Positions 15,754 to 25,300 of a stretch of 58,757 bases of DNA are shown here, piece by piece (the stretch's first letter is position 1; each line of letters begins with the position of its first letter). The stretch comes from Bacteroidales bacterium. Its GTDB lineage: Bacteria > Bacteroidota > Bacteroidia > Bacteroidales > UBA3824. The stretch lies in NCBI GenBank assembly GCA_017541145.1, contig JAFXZT010000084.1:1-58757 (forward strand). The letters are read 5' to 3'. Under the pieces are notes generated by a model. That model searched no databases and was not told the origin of the DNA. It was given only the letters and a program-made list of their open reading frames with translations. The translations under genes were made by a program, and so were the position numbers.

Positions 15754-16854
15754 CTATTTCAAATTTTCATTGAAAAATTTTTCGATTTTGTCGAACGGAA
15801 TCACGCCTGCATTGTCGTCGTAGAGATCGACGTGCGATGCGCCGGGGATGATGTAAAGTTCTTTGTTGTTGACTGTTGCGCTTTCGCCTACGACAGTTTT
15901 GCCGGTCATCTTTTCAAAGGCATATTCGCTGAAATAACGGCTGTGAGCCTTTTCGCCGTGAATCAAAAGTACGGGAGTTTCAATTTCGGACGCCCACGCC
16001 AAAAGTGGTTGATTCATAAACGATTGACAGCCGATTACATTCCAACCGTCGTTGGAATTGCCGCTGCGTTTGTGGTAGCCGCGTGGAGTTTTGTAATAGG
16101 CATAATAATCCTTCACAAACCACGGAGCATCGTCGGGCAGAGGGTCGATGACGCCGCCGGCACGTTTGTACGAACCGTTTTTGAAATCTTCGGTGCGTTG
16201 AGCGGCGATTGCACGGCGTTTTTCGGCGCGTTTTTCGGGAGTGTCCTCGCTTTTAAAATATCCCTCGACATTCACCTTGCTCATATCGTACATCGTGGAG
16301 GCGACGGTGGCTTTGATTCGCGGATCCAATGCCGCAGCGTTGACAGCCATTCCGCCAAAACCGCAAATTCCGAGAATGCCAATGCGTTCAGGGTCAACGT
16401 TTTCGCGTGTTGAAAGGAAATCCACGGCGGCAAGAAAATCCTCAGTGTTGATGTCGGGAGAAGCCATCCGCCTTGGTTCGCCGCCGCTCTCGCCCGTGAA
16501 AGAGGGGTCGAAGGCAACGGTCAGAAAACCGCGTTCTGCCAAATGTTGCGCGTAAAGTCCGCTCGACTGTTCCTTCACCGCTCCGAAAGGTCCGCTCACA
16601 GCAATTGCAGGCAATGGGGAACCGTTTTCGGCGTTGACAGGTGTGTACATATCGGCGGCAAGTTCGATGCCGTAACGGTTGTGGAATGTAACCTTTGTGT
16701 GGTTAACTTTTTCGCTTTTGGGGAACGTCTTGTCCCATTCTTGTGTCAAATTGAGTTTGGTCATATCGGTGCTGTTTTTATCGTTGTTAACATTCTGTGC
16801 GCAAGCCGTCAGCAACATCGCCGACAGAATTGCCATTGTTGATATTTTCGTCAT
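15754..16854 (-). CDS. Alpha/beta-hydrolase lipoprotein with putative Cys nucleophile
   Basis: The protein has 366 residues from ATG 16854, with a lipobox (LLTAC) near residue 14. GILGICGFGGM places a Cys (about residue 164) in the nucleophile elbow G-x-C-x-G instead of Ser, as in dienelactone-hydrolase-like enzymes. PVLLIHGEKAHSRYF and PGASHVDLYD supply the acid/binding region and the catalytic His. It would be anchored in the outer or inner membrane facing the periplasm. The substrate is unknown. It leads an operon with the cyclophilin-like lipoprotein. The longer frame to 16899 begins upstream of the -7 element and is rejected. Confidence 0.87.
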   Translation of the reverse strand: MTKISTMAILSAMLLTACAQNVNNDKNSTDMTKLNLTQEWDKTFPKSEKVNHTKVTFHNRYGIELAADMYTPVNAENGSPLPAIAVSGPFGAVKEQSSGLYAQHLAERGFLTVAFDPSFTGESGGEPRRMASPDINTEDFLAAVDFLSTRENVDPERIGILGICGFGGMAVNAAALDPRIKATVASTMYDMSKVNVEGYFKSEDTPEKRAEKRRAIAAQRTEDFKNGSYKRAGGVIDPLPDDAPWFVKDYYAYYKTPRGYHKRSGNSNDGWNVIGCQSFMNQPLLAWASEIETPVLLIHGEKAHSRYFSEYAFEKMTGKTVVGESATVNNKELYIIPGASHVDLYDDNAGVIPFDKIEKFFNENLK

Positions 16855-16878
16855 TGCAGTACATTTTAAGTTTACACC

Positions 16879-16951
16879 GCAAAGATAAAACCTCTTCAAT
16901 AATGACCGGTTACCTCAATTTCGGGGATTTTTACCAAGATTTCGACAAGGG
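16879..16951 (-). promoter_or_regulatory. Hydrolase operon promoter with 21-bp direct-repeat operator
   Basis: The -7 element TATCTTTGC is at 16879-16887 on the minus strand. Plus-strand units start with TTACC at 16910 and 16931, 21 bp apart, the first 22 bp beyond the -7 element. Unit 1 (TTACCTCAATTTCGGGGA) is nearly the same as unit 1 at 10066; unit 2 (TTACCAAGATTTCG) matches units at 8024 and 10087 in its first half. Confidence 0.65.
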
Positions 16952-16961
16952 AAAGGAGAAT

Positions 16962-17369
16962 TTACGTCCATAGGCTTGTGATGAACATCGGACTTGCATC
17001 GTCAGCCGCCTTGAAACCGCAATTTTCATAAAAGGCAATCTCCTTGTTGTATGCCACAACCACAATCCGAAGGTAATCCTTGTAATATTCTTTTACACGT
17101 GCAACAAGTTGTCTGCCAATTCCTTTGTCCTGATAATCGGGACGGACTAAAAGATAATGAACGTATGCAGTCATAATACCGTCGTCCATAGCGCAAATGA
17201 GTCCGACAAGTTTATCGCCGTCCCACGCAGAAACAACGGTTTCAAAATTTTTCATTGCAACCACCAATTTGTCAGGGAAATGCCCCGACGACCATTCCAC
17301 CGACAAAAACAAATCCTCTAACTGACGGCTCGTAAAGTCATGCAATTCCTTATAAATTATATTACCCAT
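16962..17369 (-). CDS. GNAT-family N-acetyltransferase
   Basis: The 135-residue protein has the acetyl-CoA loop LLVRPDYQDKGIGRQLVARV (R/Q-x-x-G-x-G as QDKGIG, around residues 78-86) and the family's C-terminal FYENCGFKAADD. It is a compact single-domain acetyltransferase; homologues of this size are often annotated as acting on small amines. It is a single-gene unit between the hydrolase operon and msrA. Confidence 0.88.
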   Translation of the reverse strand: MGNIIYKELHDFTSRQLEDLFLSVEWSSGHFPDKLVVAMKNFETVVSAWDGDKLVGLICAMDDGIMTAYVHYLLVRPDYQDKGIGRQLVARVKEYYKDYLRIVVVAYNKEIAFYENCGFKAADDASPMFITSLWT

Positions 17370-17760
17370 AATTAAACCTTATTATACAGTCTGCAAAAAT
17401 AGCAAAATATAGTAAAAGAATACCGTTTTTAACACAAACTTCCCTAACATCTTAGTTACAATCTTGCAATGATAATATGTTGATTTTTGCCTTGAAAACA
17501 CCGTAAAGCATTATTATCAAATAGTTGTAAGCGTCAAATTGTTTTTTATAGCAGTCGAATTTGTTGTCGGGGACTAAATTTATTGCCTGTAGAAAAAAAA
17601 CCGACAGTCCCCAAAATTTGTTTTTCTTACTCTGTTTTTAATCTTGTTTTATGTTATTTTTTAATAAAAAAAGTCATGGTGTAATTTTACGACAAATTAC
17701 TATTATAACCGATGTCTTAAATGAGCAAAAATTTGTTTTAAACGAACATTTGTTTGTCCG
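17370..17760. other. Intergenic region with a short inverted repeat
   Basis: I find no gene here. GGGGACT (17569-17575) and AGTCCCC (17606-17612) form a 7-bp inverted repeat flanked by a run of A at 17593-17600. It could be a weak terminator for msrA on the minus strand, but it is about 150 nt beyond the msrA stop. Confidence 0.3.
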
Positions 17761-18300
17761 TTATTTTTTCCTATTTGCGTTTTTTGCGAATTCAAACAAC
17801 TCCAAAGGCAAATGACAATAACCCGTAGGATTTTTCTCAAGATAGTCTTGATGATATTCTTCAGCAGTGTAGAAATTTTTCAGCGGTAATTTTTCCACTG
17901 CTAAAGGTTGCTGATATTCTTTTTGCTTTTCGTTGTAAACCTTTTCGATAATTGGCAAATCTTCCTCATTTTTGTAATAAATGCCGGTGCGATAACGTGT
18001 ACCTTCGTCATGACCTTGTTTGTTAAGACTTAAAGGGTCAATAGCCTTGAAAAACATCTGCAACAAAAATTCAAGACTTACTACTTGCGGGTCGTATTTT
18101 ACGTAGACAGTTTCAGCGTATCCCGTGATGTCGGTGTAAACTTCTTTGTATGTCGGATTCTTCGTGTTACCGTTGGCAAAACCGACTTGAGTTTCTATTA
18201 CGCCTTCTATCTGTTTAAAGAAATGTTCCGTACCCCAAAAACATCCTCCCGCAAGATAAATATCTTTACTGTTAATTAATTGATTATCTATATTTTCCAT
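17761..18300 (-). CDS. msrA: Peptide methionine sulfoxide reductase A
   Basis: The 179-residue protein reduces the S-form of methionine sulfoxide in proteins. AGGCFWGTEHFF near residues 17-28 contains the catalytic Cys20 in the GCFWG motif. Further family signatures are VGFANGNTKNPTY, GYAETVYVKYDP, and HDEGTRYRTGIYY. No MsrB domain is fused. The C-terminal YHQDYLEKNPTGYC provides one candidate resolving Cys. It is divergent from an araC-type gene that may control it; both fit a redox-stress role. Confidence 0.96.
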   Translation of the reverse strand: MENIDNQLINSKDIYLAGGCFWGTEHFFKQIEGVIETQVGFANGNTKNPTYKEVYTDITGYAETVYVKYDPQVVSLEFLLQMFFKAIDPLSLNKQGHDEGTRYRTGIYYKNEEDLPIIEKVYNEKQKEYQQPLAVEKLPLKNFYTAEEYHQDYLEKNPTGYCHLPLELFEFAKNANRKK

Positions 18301-18418
18301 TATTTTATTTTTTTCTTTTTATAATTTGCAATTATATGACTAATTCTTATCAATTTTTCTGTCCGAAAAATACAAATAATCGTTTGAAACGAACATCAAT
18401 TTATTGAAATTTTATTAT

Positions 18419-18427
18419 TAATTTTGC
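18419..18427 (+). promoter_or_regulatory. -7 promoter element of the second araC-type gene
   Basis: TAATTTTGC fits TAnnTTTGC and ends only 5 nt before the ATG at 18432, so the transcript would have almost no leader. Upstream, TCGTTTGAAACGA (around 18380) is a near-perfect palindrome that could be an operator. Confidence 0.45.
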
Positions 18428-18431
18428 CGCC

Positions 18432-19310
18432 ATGTACAGACTGAAAGATTTTTTTATATCGGTTTACGGGCTTCATTCGGAGGACATTCCCTCCGAAGAG
18501 ATTTTGTGTGCTGAATCCAACACGGAATTAACGCTTTTAACCAACAAGATGCAAGACTCGTTAGCAGCGTATACTTTCACATTTGTTGAACAAGGGTGGC
18601 TTACGCTGATTTTCAACGGCAGAGAGCTGACTCTAAAGCCCGGTGATTTATACGTTTATTCGCCCGGTTTTCAGATAACGATTGTAAGAGGTTCAAGTGA
18701 TTACAAAAGTCTTTGTTTGTTGGCTGACGAGAATATGACACTTGAAATGCCGATTTATCGCGATATTATCCGAACGACTTATTTGCCGTTGGTGGAATGG
18801 GGCGAACCCGTTGTTCATGTCCCGGAAAATTACCGTAGCAGACTTTCTAAACGTATGCGTGAAATTATTGAGTATCAATTTTCTACGCATGGATTTCTCT
18901 TAGAAACTCTCCGCACGCTTTATACTCTGTTTTTGCTTGATTTAACTGATATTCAGGAGCGGGCTGTAAGTTGTCATAAATACAGCGATAGAACAGCAGA
19001 ACTTTTTACAGGTTTTTTGCATTTGTTGCCAAGACATTATATCGAACACCACGACATCGCATTTTATGCTTCAAAATTATTTGTTACGACAACGCATTTA
19101 TCTCGCATAGTGCGTCAGATAACGGGTCGGACGGTTATGGATTATATCAATCAGATGTTGTTTATGGAGGCCTCGTGGCTTTTGCAGTCTACGGATTTGC
19201 CGTTGGATATTATTGCTGACAAATTGCATTTTGCCGATCAAAGCAGTTTCGGAAGGTTTTTTAAGAGGATAAAAGGCATTGGTCCGAAACAATACAGAAT
19301 GAAAAAATAA
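18432..19310 (+). CDS. AraC-family transcriptional regulator
   Basis: The 292-residue protein has an N-terminal cupin-like sensor domain (FVEQGWLTLIFNGRELTLKPGDLYV, quoted in part, around residues 50-75) and a C-terminal AraC domain with two helix-turn-helix motifs (FYASKLFVTTTHLSRIVRQITG and DIIADKLHFADQSSFGRFFKR, both quoted in part). It is divergent from msrA. The effector and targets are unknown; the palindrome in the shared region is the obvious candidate site. A strong terminator follows. Confidence 0.9.
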   Translation: MYRLKDFFISVYGLHSEDIPSEEILCAESNTELTLLTNKMQDSLAAYTFTFVEQGWLTLIFNGRELTLKPGDLYVYSPGFQITIVRGSSDYKSLCLLADENMTLEMPIYRDIIRTTYLPLVEWGEPVVHVPENYRSRLSKRMREIIEYQFSTHGFLLETLRTLYTLFLLDLTDIQERAVSCHKYSDRTAELFTGFLHLLPRHYIEHHDIAFYASKLFVTTTHLSRIVRQITGRTVMDYINQMLFMEASWLLQSTDLPLDIIADKLHFADQSSFGRFFKRIKGIGPKQYRMKK

Positions 19311-19340
19311 AAAACCGTCTGATTTTTTCAGACGGTTTTT
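19311..19340. terminator. Bidirectional terminator between araC-type gene and xylA
   Basis: AAAACCGTCTGA (19311-19322) pairs with TCAGACGGTTTT (19328-19339). A-run and T-run on the two sides allow it to stop transcripts from both convergent genes. Confidence 0.85.
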
Positions 19341-19360
19341 ATATTTATGCTACGAAAAAA

Positions 19361-20674
19361 CTATACGTACATTGCAACGATTGCTTCGTAAAGTTCTTGT
19401 TTACCAGAAGTTTGTTTAGGTTCACCAACTTTCTTGCCGTATTCGTATACGTCTTCGAGAGTAAGTTTGCCTTCTTCAAATTCTTTACCTTTACCTGAAT
19501 CGAATGAAGCGTAACGTTCAGCTTTCATTTTCTTGTAAGGAGATTCTTCCAACAATTTAGCAGCTGATTCCAAAGCACGAGCCATAGCGTCCATACCAGC
19601 GATGTGTGCGATGAAAATATCTTCGAGGTCGGTAGAATTTCTACGAGTTTTAGCGTCGAAGTTTGTACCGCCGTTGCCAAGACCGCCGCCACGGATGATT
19701 TCCATCCAAGCTTGTACCAATTCGTATTGGTCAATCGGGAATTGGTCAGTATCCCAACCGTTCTGATAATCACCTCTGTTAGCATCGATAGAACCTAACA
19801 TTCCGTTATCAACAGCAACTGCGAGTTCGTGTTCAAATGTATGACCGGCCAAAGTAGCGTGGTTAACCTCGATGTTTACTTTGAAATCTTTTTCCAAGCC
19901 GTGAGCTTTCAAGAAACCGATAACAGTTTCGGTATCAACATCGTACTGATGTTTTGAAGGCTCCATAGGTTTAGGTTCGATTAAGAATGTACCTTTGAAA
20001 CCTTTTTTGCGAGCGTAATCACGAGCCATAGTAAGCATTGTAGCCATGTGTTCTTTTTCACGTTTCTGATCAGTGTTCAAAAGGCTCATATAACCTTCAC
20101 GACCACCCCAGAATACGTAGTTTGATGCGCCAAGTCTGATACCTGCATCAATAGCGTTTTTAATCTGAACGATAGCACGTGCAACAACGTCAAAATCAGG
20201 GTTTGTAGAAGCACCGTTCATGTAACGGCCGTTGCCGAAAACGTTAGCGGTAGACCACAACAATTTAATGCCGGTTTCTTTTTGTTTCTGCTCTAAGTAA
20301 TCAACGATTGCTTTGAGATTTGATTCGTATTCTTCAACTGAATTGCCTTCAGAAACGAGGTCTACATCGTGGAAACAATAGTATTCAATACCAAGTTTCT
20401 GCATGATTTCAAAACCTGCGTCAGCTTTGTTTTTTGCAATTTCTACTGCGTTAGCACCGTTGTTCCAAGGGAATTTCTTTGTGCCGCCGCCAAATTGATC
20501 GCCGCCTTCAGCGCAAAGTGTGTGCCACCATGCCATTGCAAAACGCAACCAATCTTTCATTTTTTTGCCCATTACGACTTTTTCAGCGTCATAATAGTGA
20601 AATGCCATAGGGTTCTTTGAATCTTTACCCTCAAATTTAATTTTTGAGATACCTTCAAAATATTCTTTTGCCAT
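19361..20674 (-). CDS. xylA: Xylose isomerase
   Basis: The 437-residue protein converts D-xylose to D-xylulose in the cytoplasm. The length is that of class II xylose isomerases. HDVDLVSEG contains the catalytic His (about residue 102); [28 protein letters not shown] and the later [16 protein letters not shown] stretch ([16 protein letters not shown]) hold the metal-binding Glu, His and Asp residues. It lies 64 nt downstream of xylB and is probably co-transcribed with it from 22301. Codon use is typical of a well-expressed gene. Confidence 0.98.
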   Translation of the reverse strand: MAKEYFEGISKIKFEGKDSKNPMAFHYYDAEKVVMGKKMKDWLRFAMAWWHTLCAEGGDQFGGGTKKFPWNNGANAVEIAKNKADAGFEIMQKLGIEYYCFHDVDLVSEGNSVEEYESNLKAIVDYLEQKQKETGIKLLWSTANVFGNGRYMNGASTNPDFDVVARAIVQIKNAIDAGIRLGASNYVFWGGREGYMSLLNTDQKREKEHMATMLTMARDYARKKGFKGTFLIEPKPMEPSKHQYDVDTETVIGFLKAHGLEKDFKVNIEVNHATLAGHTFEHELAVAVDNGMLGSIDANRGDYQNGWDTDQFPIDQYELVQAWMEIIRGGGLGNGGTNFDAKTRRNSTDLEDIFIAHIAGMDAMARALESAAKLLEESPYKKMKAERYASFDSGKGKEFEEGKLTLEDVYEYGKKVGEPKQTSGKQELYEAIVAMYV

Positions 20675-20738
20675 TTTTAGTGTAAAGTTTTTAAATGCGG
20701 TTTTAAATATTTAATTATCTATTTCAATTTAATCTGAA

Positions 20739-22229
20739 TTATTTACCAAGCAACTTGTGAAGATCTTCTTTCCAAACGTTATAAGCATCGATGTATGCTT
20801 GTTCGTTCTTGAGATCCGGTTCTGTTACCTCTACTTTCTTGAGGTTAGAGAATGCTTCTTCAGCTGACTTGTAGATACCTGCACCGATACCTGCGCCACG
20901 TGCTGCACCGATTGAACCGTCTGTATTGAAAAGCTCAATTGCTGTACCTGTTGTAGTAGCAAGTGTATTGCGGAATACAGGAGAAAAGAACATATTAGCT
21001 TTGCCGGCACGAATCACTTTTGAATGAATACCGATTCCTTTCATAATATCCATACCGTATTTGAAAGAGAATGCAATACCTTCTTGACCTGCACGATACA
21101 TGTGAGCTGCTTTGTGAATATTGAAATTGAGATTCATAACAGCTGCACCCGGATTTTCGTTTTGCAAAACACGTTCTGCACCGTTACCGAACGGCATAAT
21201 TGAAAGACCTTCTGAACCGATTGGAACTCCGGCTGCTATTTTATCCATTTCAGGATATTTTACAACACCGCCGGCTACTTGTTTGTTGAGCCAAGAGTTG
21301 AGAATACCTGTACCATTGATACACAACAAAATACCAAGTCTGTTGAGTTCTGTTGTATGATTTACGTGAGCAAAAGTATTTACTCTTGAGAGCGGATCGA
21401 ATTTTACTTCTTCCGATACTCCGTAAACTACACCTGAAGTACCACCTGTAGCAGCAATTTCGCCCGGATTCAATACATTGAGTGACAATGCATTGTTTGG
21501 CTGGTCGCCGGCACGGTAACTGATTTTAATACCCGGTACCAAACCCAATTCGTCAGCAGCTTTTTGTGTAAGTTCGCCTTGGATTGAGAATGTAGGAACA
21601 ATTTCCGGCAAGATGTCAGAACTGAAACCATAATAATCCAAAAGGAACTGAGCTGTAGCATTATTTTTGAAATCCCAAAACATGCCTTCTGAAAGACCGC
21701 CGATAGTAGTATTGATTTCGCCGGTGAGTTTCATAGCGATATAATCGCCGGGGAGCATGATTTTGTATATTTTCTCGAAAATTTCCGGTTCGTTATCTTT
21801 CACCCACTTGAGTTTAGAGGCAGTAAAATTGCCCGGAGAGTTAAGCAAATGACTCAAACACTTATCTGAACCGATTTCATTGAGAGCCTTGTTACCAATT
21901 TCGGCAGCACGGCTGTCACACCATATAATTGCCGGACGAAGCGGATTTTTGTTTTTGTCAACAGCTACAAGACCGTGCATCTGATAAGAAATACCGATAG
22001 CTTTGATATCTGATGCGCTAATACATGAAGTACGCATTACTTCAGCTAAAGCCAATTTGGTATTTTCCCACCAAAGTTGAGGATCTTGCTCTGCCCAACC
22101 TGCTTTGGCAGCAGTGATTTTCATTTCCTGTTTAGGGTAGTAAGCTGATGCTTCACATTTTCCTGACTCAGATTCGATGAGAGAGACTTTCACCGAAGAG
22201 CTTCCTATGTCAAATCCTAATAAATACAT
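20739..22229 (-). CDS. xylB: Xylulokinase
   Basis: The 496-residue FGGY-family kinase phosphorylates D-xylulose to xylulose 5-phosphate, the entry to the pentose phosphate pathway. LGFDIGSSSVKVSLIE at the N-terminus is the phosphate-binding loop, GYQMHGLV-like SYQMHGLVAVD and PAIIWCDSRA are family motifs, and TGGTSGVVYG with GAARGAGIGAG form the adenosine and phosphate sites of the second domain. It is first in the xylBA operon. The intergenic space to the hybrid sensor is 162 nt and holds a good promoter. Confidence 0.96.
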   Translation of the reverse strand: MYLLGFDIGSSSVKVSLIESESGKCEASAYYPKQEMKITAAKAGWAEQDPQLWWENTKLALAEVMRTSCISASDIKAIGISYQMHGLVAVDKNKNPLRPAIIWCDSRAAEIGNKALNEIGSDKCLSHLLNSPGNFTASKLKWVKDNEPEIFEKIYKIMLPGDYIAMKLTGEINTTIGGLSEGMFWDFKNNATAQFLLDYYGFSSDILPEIVPTFSIQGELTQKAADELGLVPGIKISYRAGDQPNNALSLNVLNPGEIAATGGTSGVVYGVSEEVKFDPLSRVNTFAHVNHTTELNRLGILLCINGTGILNSWLNKQVAGGVVKYPEMDKIAAGVPIGSEGLSIMPFGNGAERVLQNENPGAAVMNLNFNIHKAAHMYRAGQEGIAFSFKYGMDIMKGIGIHSKVIRAGKANMFFSPVFRNTLATTTGTAIELFNTDGSIGAARGAGIGAGIYKSAEEAFSNLKKVEVTEPDLKNEQAYIDAYNVWKEDLHKLLGK

Positions 22230-22300
22230 CGTGTGTTTTTTTACAAATTTGTTGCTTTATAATTTATCAGCACTTATAAACTGTGCTGTTGTGTTATGGT

Positions 22301-22309
22301 GCAAAAGTA
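22301..22309 (-). promoter_or_regulatory. -7 promoter element of the xylBA operon
   Basis: The minus strand reads TACTTTTGC (TAnnTTTGC), about 70 nt before the xylB ATG. A TTGCAAAA sequence about 20 bp further upstream could serve as the -33 element. Confidence 0.6.
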
Positions 22310-22391
22310 GAATGTTGTTTTGTATTTTGCAAGAAAAATCTGTTAATTTTTCTAACTTTTTCGCAAACAATTAACAATCAACCACTTCTAA

Positions 22392-25300
22392 TTACGCATT
22401 GGGATGGTCTGTGCTGCCCGTATCCGGTATATTTTCTTTCTCGCGCTGTGAATATGCCAACGGCGAAATTCCGTAAAACGCTTTGAATGAGGAAGAAAAA
22501 TGTGCCGGATTGCTATACCCAACGGCGTATGCTATTTCGCTTATCGTAAGACTCTTGTCAGTGAGCAAATACGATGCTTGTTTCATCTTGATATTTTTCA
22601 AGAAATCTCTGGCAGTCAAGCCGGTAATCTCTTTTATTTTGCGATGAAGATGAACTCTTGATATTCCGATAGCATCAGCAAGCATTTCTACATTGAGATT
22701 TCTGTCCGAAATTTTATCTTTGATAATCTGCATTACTTTTTGCATCAGGATTTCGTCCTGAGATTTCATCTGGATGTTTTCAATATTGAAATTTTCCGCC
22801 TTATTAGTCACATTATCAACAATCTTTTTACGATTTTCAATAAGATTTTTAGCAACTTTCAGCAAAAATTCAGTATTGAAAGGTTTTTCCATGTACATAT
22901 CCGCCCCGATTTCAATACCGAGCGACCGGCTTTTCTCGTCGGTAAGCGCAGTAAGCAAAATCACCGGAATATGGTTGGTATGAAAATCACGTTTTAACTT
23001 TTTACAAAATGCCCAACCGTCCATTTCCGGCATCATGATGTCTGAAATTATAAGATCAGGTTTCTCTGACAAAACATTATCAAGAGCAAGCTTACCATTT
23101 GGAAAACTCATAACGTCATAATGTTGAGAAAACTGCTCTTGTAAATATTGACGGATTGATTCCTCATCGTCTACTACAAATACCAAACTGCGTGTACGCG
23201 TCGGTTTGGATTCTGTATTTTTTTGAATTGATTCTTTCGGAAGGGCTTCTAACGGCTTTTTCAGCGGTGTAGAAATTATTGTTGACTCCTCAATCAAATC
23301 CGATTTTGGAAGATGTTCGCAACCCATCTGAAGTTCAATAACAAAACGGCTGCCCTGTTTGTCTTCTCGATTTTCTGCATAAAGTTTTCCCTTATGAAGT
23401 TCTGTAAGATATTTTGCAAGATGCAAACCGACTCCCGTTCCGGTTGTATATCGCGTCTGAGCTGATTTTACTTGATAAAAACGTTCAAATATTTTTTCAA
23501 GTTCTTCAGGATTAAGTCCTATGCCATTGTCAGTTATGGACAAGACAATTTTATTTTTATCGGGTTGCTCGTCGATATCAATATCAATTTCACCACCAAT
23601 AGGCGTAAATTTTACAGCATTGGAAATCAAATTGAGAATTATTTTTTCAAAATTTTCGGGATCTATCCAAGCATAAATTTCATTGTTACGATTGTTAGTC
23701 ATACACAATGTAATTTCTTTGCTTTCCAAAAGCGGCTGACAACTTTCTACAATTTCTGCCACAAAACTGCAAAGCTCGGTTTTACCAAATTTCATCATCA
23801 CTTGATGCTTGTCAATCTTGCGCAAATCAAGCAGTTGACTAACAAGCCGCAAAATTCTGCGACTATTAATCTGCATAGTTTTGTACAAAGCATTTGTCTG
23901 AGGATCAACATTTTTTCGTGCCAACAGTTTTTCCAAAGGATCGATAATCAAAGTAAGCGGAGTACGAATTTCATGCGAAATATTGATAAAAAACTGCATT
24001 TTCATTTCGTTGATTTGTTCCGATTGTTTGCGGCGGATACTCTCTTTAAAGAATTCCAAAACCAAAAAAATGAACATCAAAATACCGATTCCAAACAAGA
24101 TTTTTGCTCCGACGGTTTTGTACCAATACGGAGAAATTATGATTGTAAGACGCTTTGGCTCAGATTCTTCTGTACCAATATTAGCAATTACTTCAAATGT
24201 GTATGTTCCGCTTTCCAAATTGGTGTAGATAGCGCGAAAATTTCGGTTGGAACAAGTTATAAAAGTATCATCAAAACCAATCATTCGGTAACGGAAAGTT
24301 GTCTGACCGAGTTTTGCCGGATTGCTTGTACAAAACAACAATGTGAAAATATTATCGCTCTCGTGAAGATAAATAGTATCGGTTTCAAGTATAGATTTTG
24401 AAAGAATCGCCTTATGACCGGGACGATCGCCGGGACGAACTTCTTTACTATTCACTATCAATCTGTGAATTAAAATATTACCGACATTTATCGAATCTAC
24501 AAGATTATCTGTTTTGATATGAGTAACACCCATATTTCCTCCGAAACAAGCCATTCCGTCAGGAGCTAAAATACCGGCTCCTCGTGAAAACTCGTTACCG
24601 AGCAAACCGTCTGACTCTCTAAAATACAGCAATTTATCATTATCGTAATCGTATCTGTAAAGTCCGTCGAGACTGCTAATCCATACAAATCCTAATGTAT
24701 CACGAACCATCGCACTAATTGTTTTATTTTCAAGTAAATAACGACGATCATCTGTAGTAGGATTCAATATCATAACACCTTTGTTGGTTCCTGCCCATAC
24801 CAAATTATTGTTGTCGGTAAGTACAAAATTTACTGTATTGTCTTTTACATAGTGATTATCAACAGTATAATGTTTGCTCGAAGTTAAACTCTTGTCGGAA
24901 AACCACAAACCGTCGCAAGTAGCCATCCAAAAATTTCCGAACCTGTCAAAAGCCAAACAATTTGCCCACGACGGATTGTCAACAATACCCATCGTAAATT
25001 CTCCCGTTGACGGATTGAAATTGCCGACGCCGCCTCCGTACGATGTAAACCACAATTTTCCGTCTGAACTGCTTATCAATCTCGAAATACGGTCACAATC
25101 AGAATGATACACTTTCAAAGTCTTGCGCGACGGGATATCCAATTTAAAGAATCCGGCATTATACGTACCAACCCACATATATTTGTTGTCCTGATTGTAA
25201 AGACTCACGATATTGCTCAAAACATTTTCGCCGTACTCGTTTTTCAAAATCAGGTGAGTTACTTTTCTTTCAACATCAATTATATAAATGCCGTCGCCCT

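Noticed and set aside
16855..16899. Longer start of the hydrolase gene
   Set aside because: The extra codons cover the -7 element and the expected transcription start.
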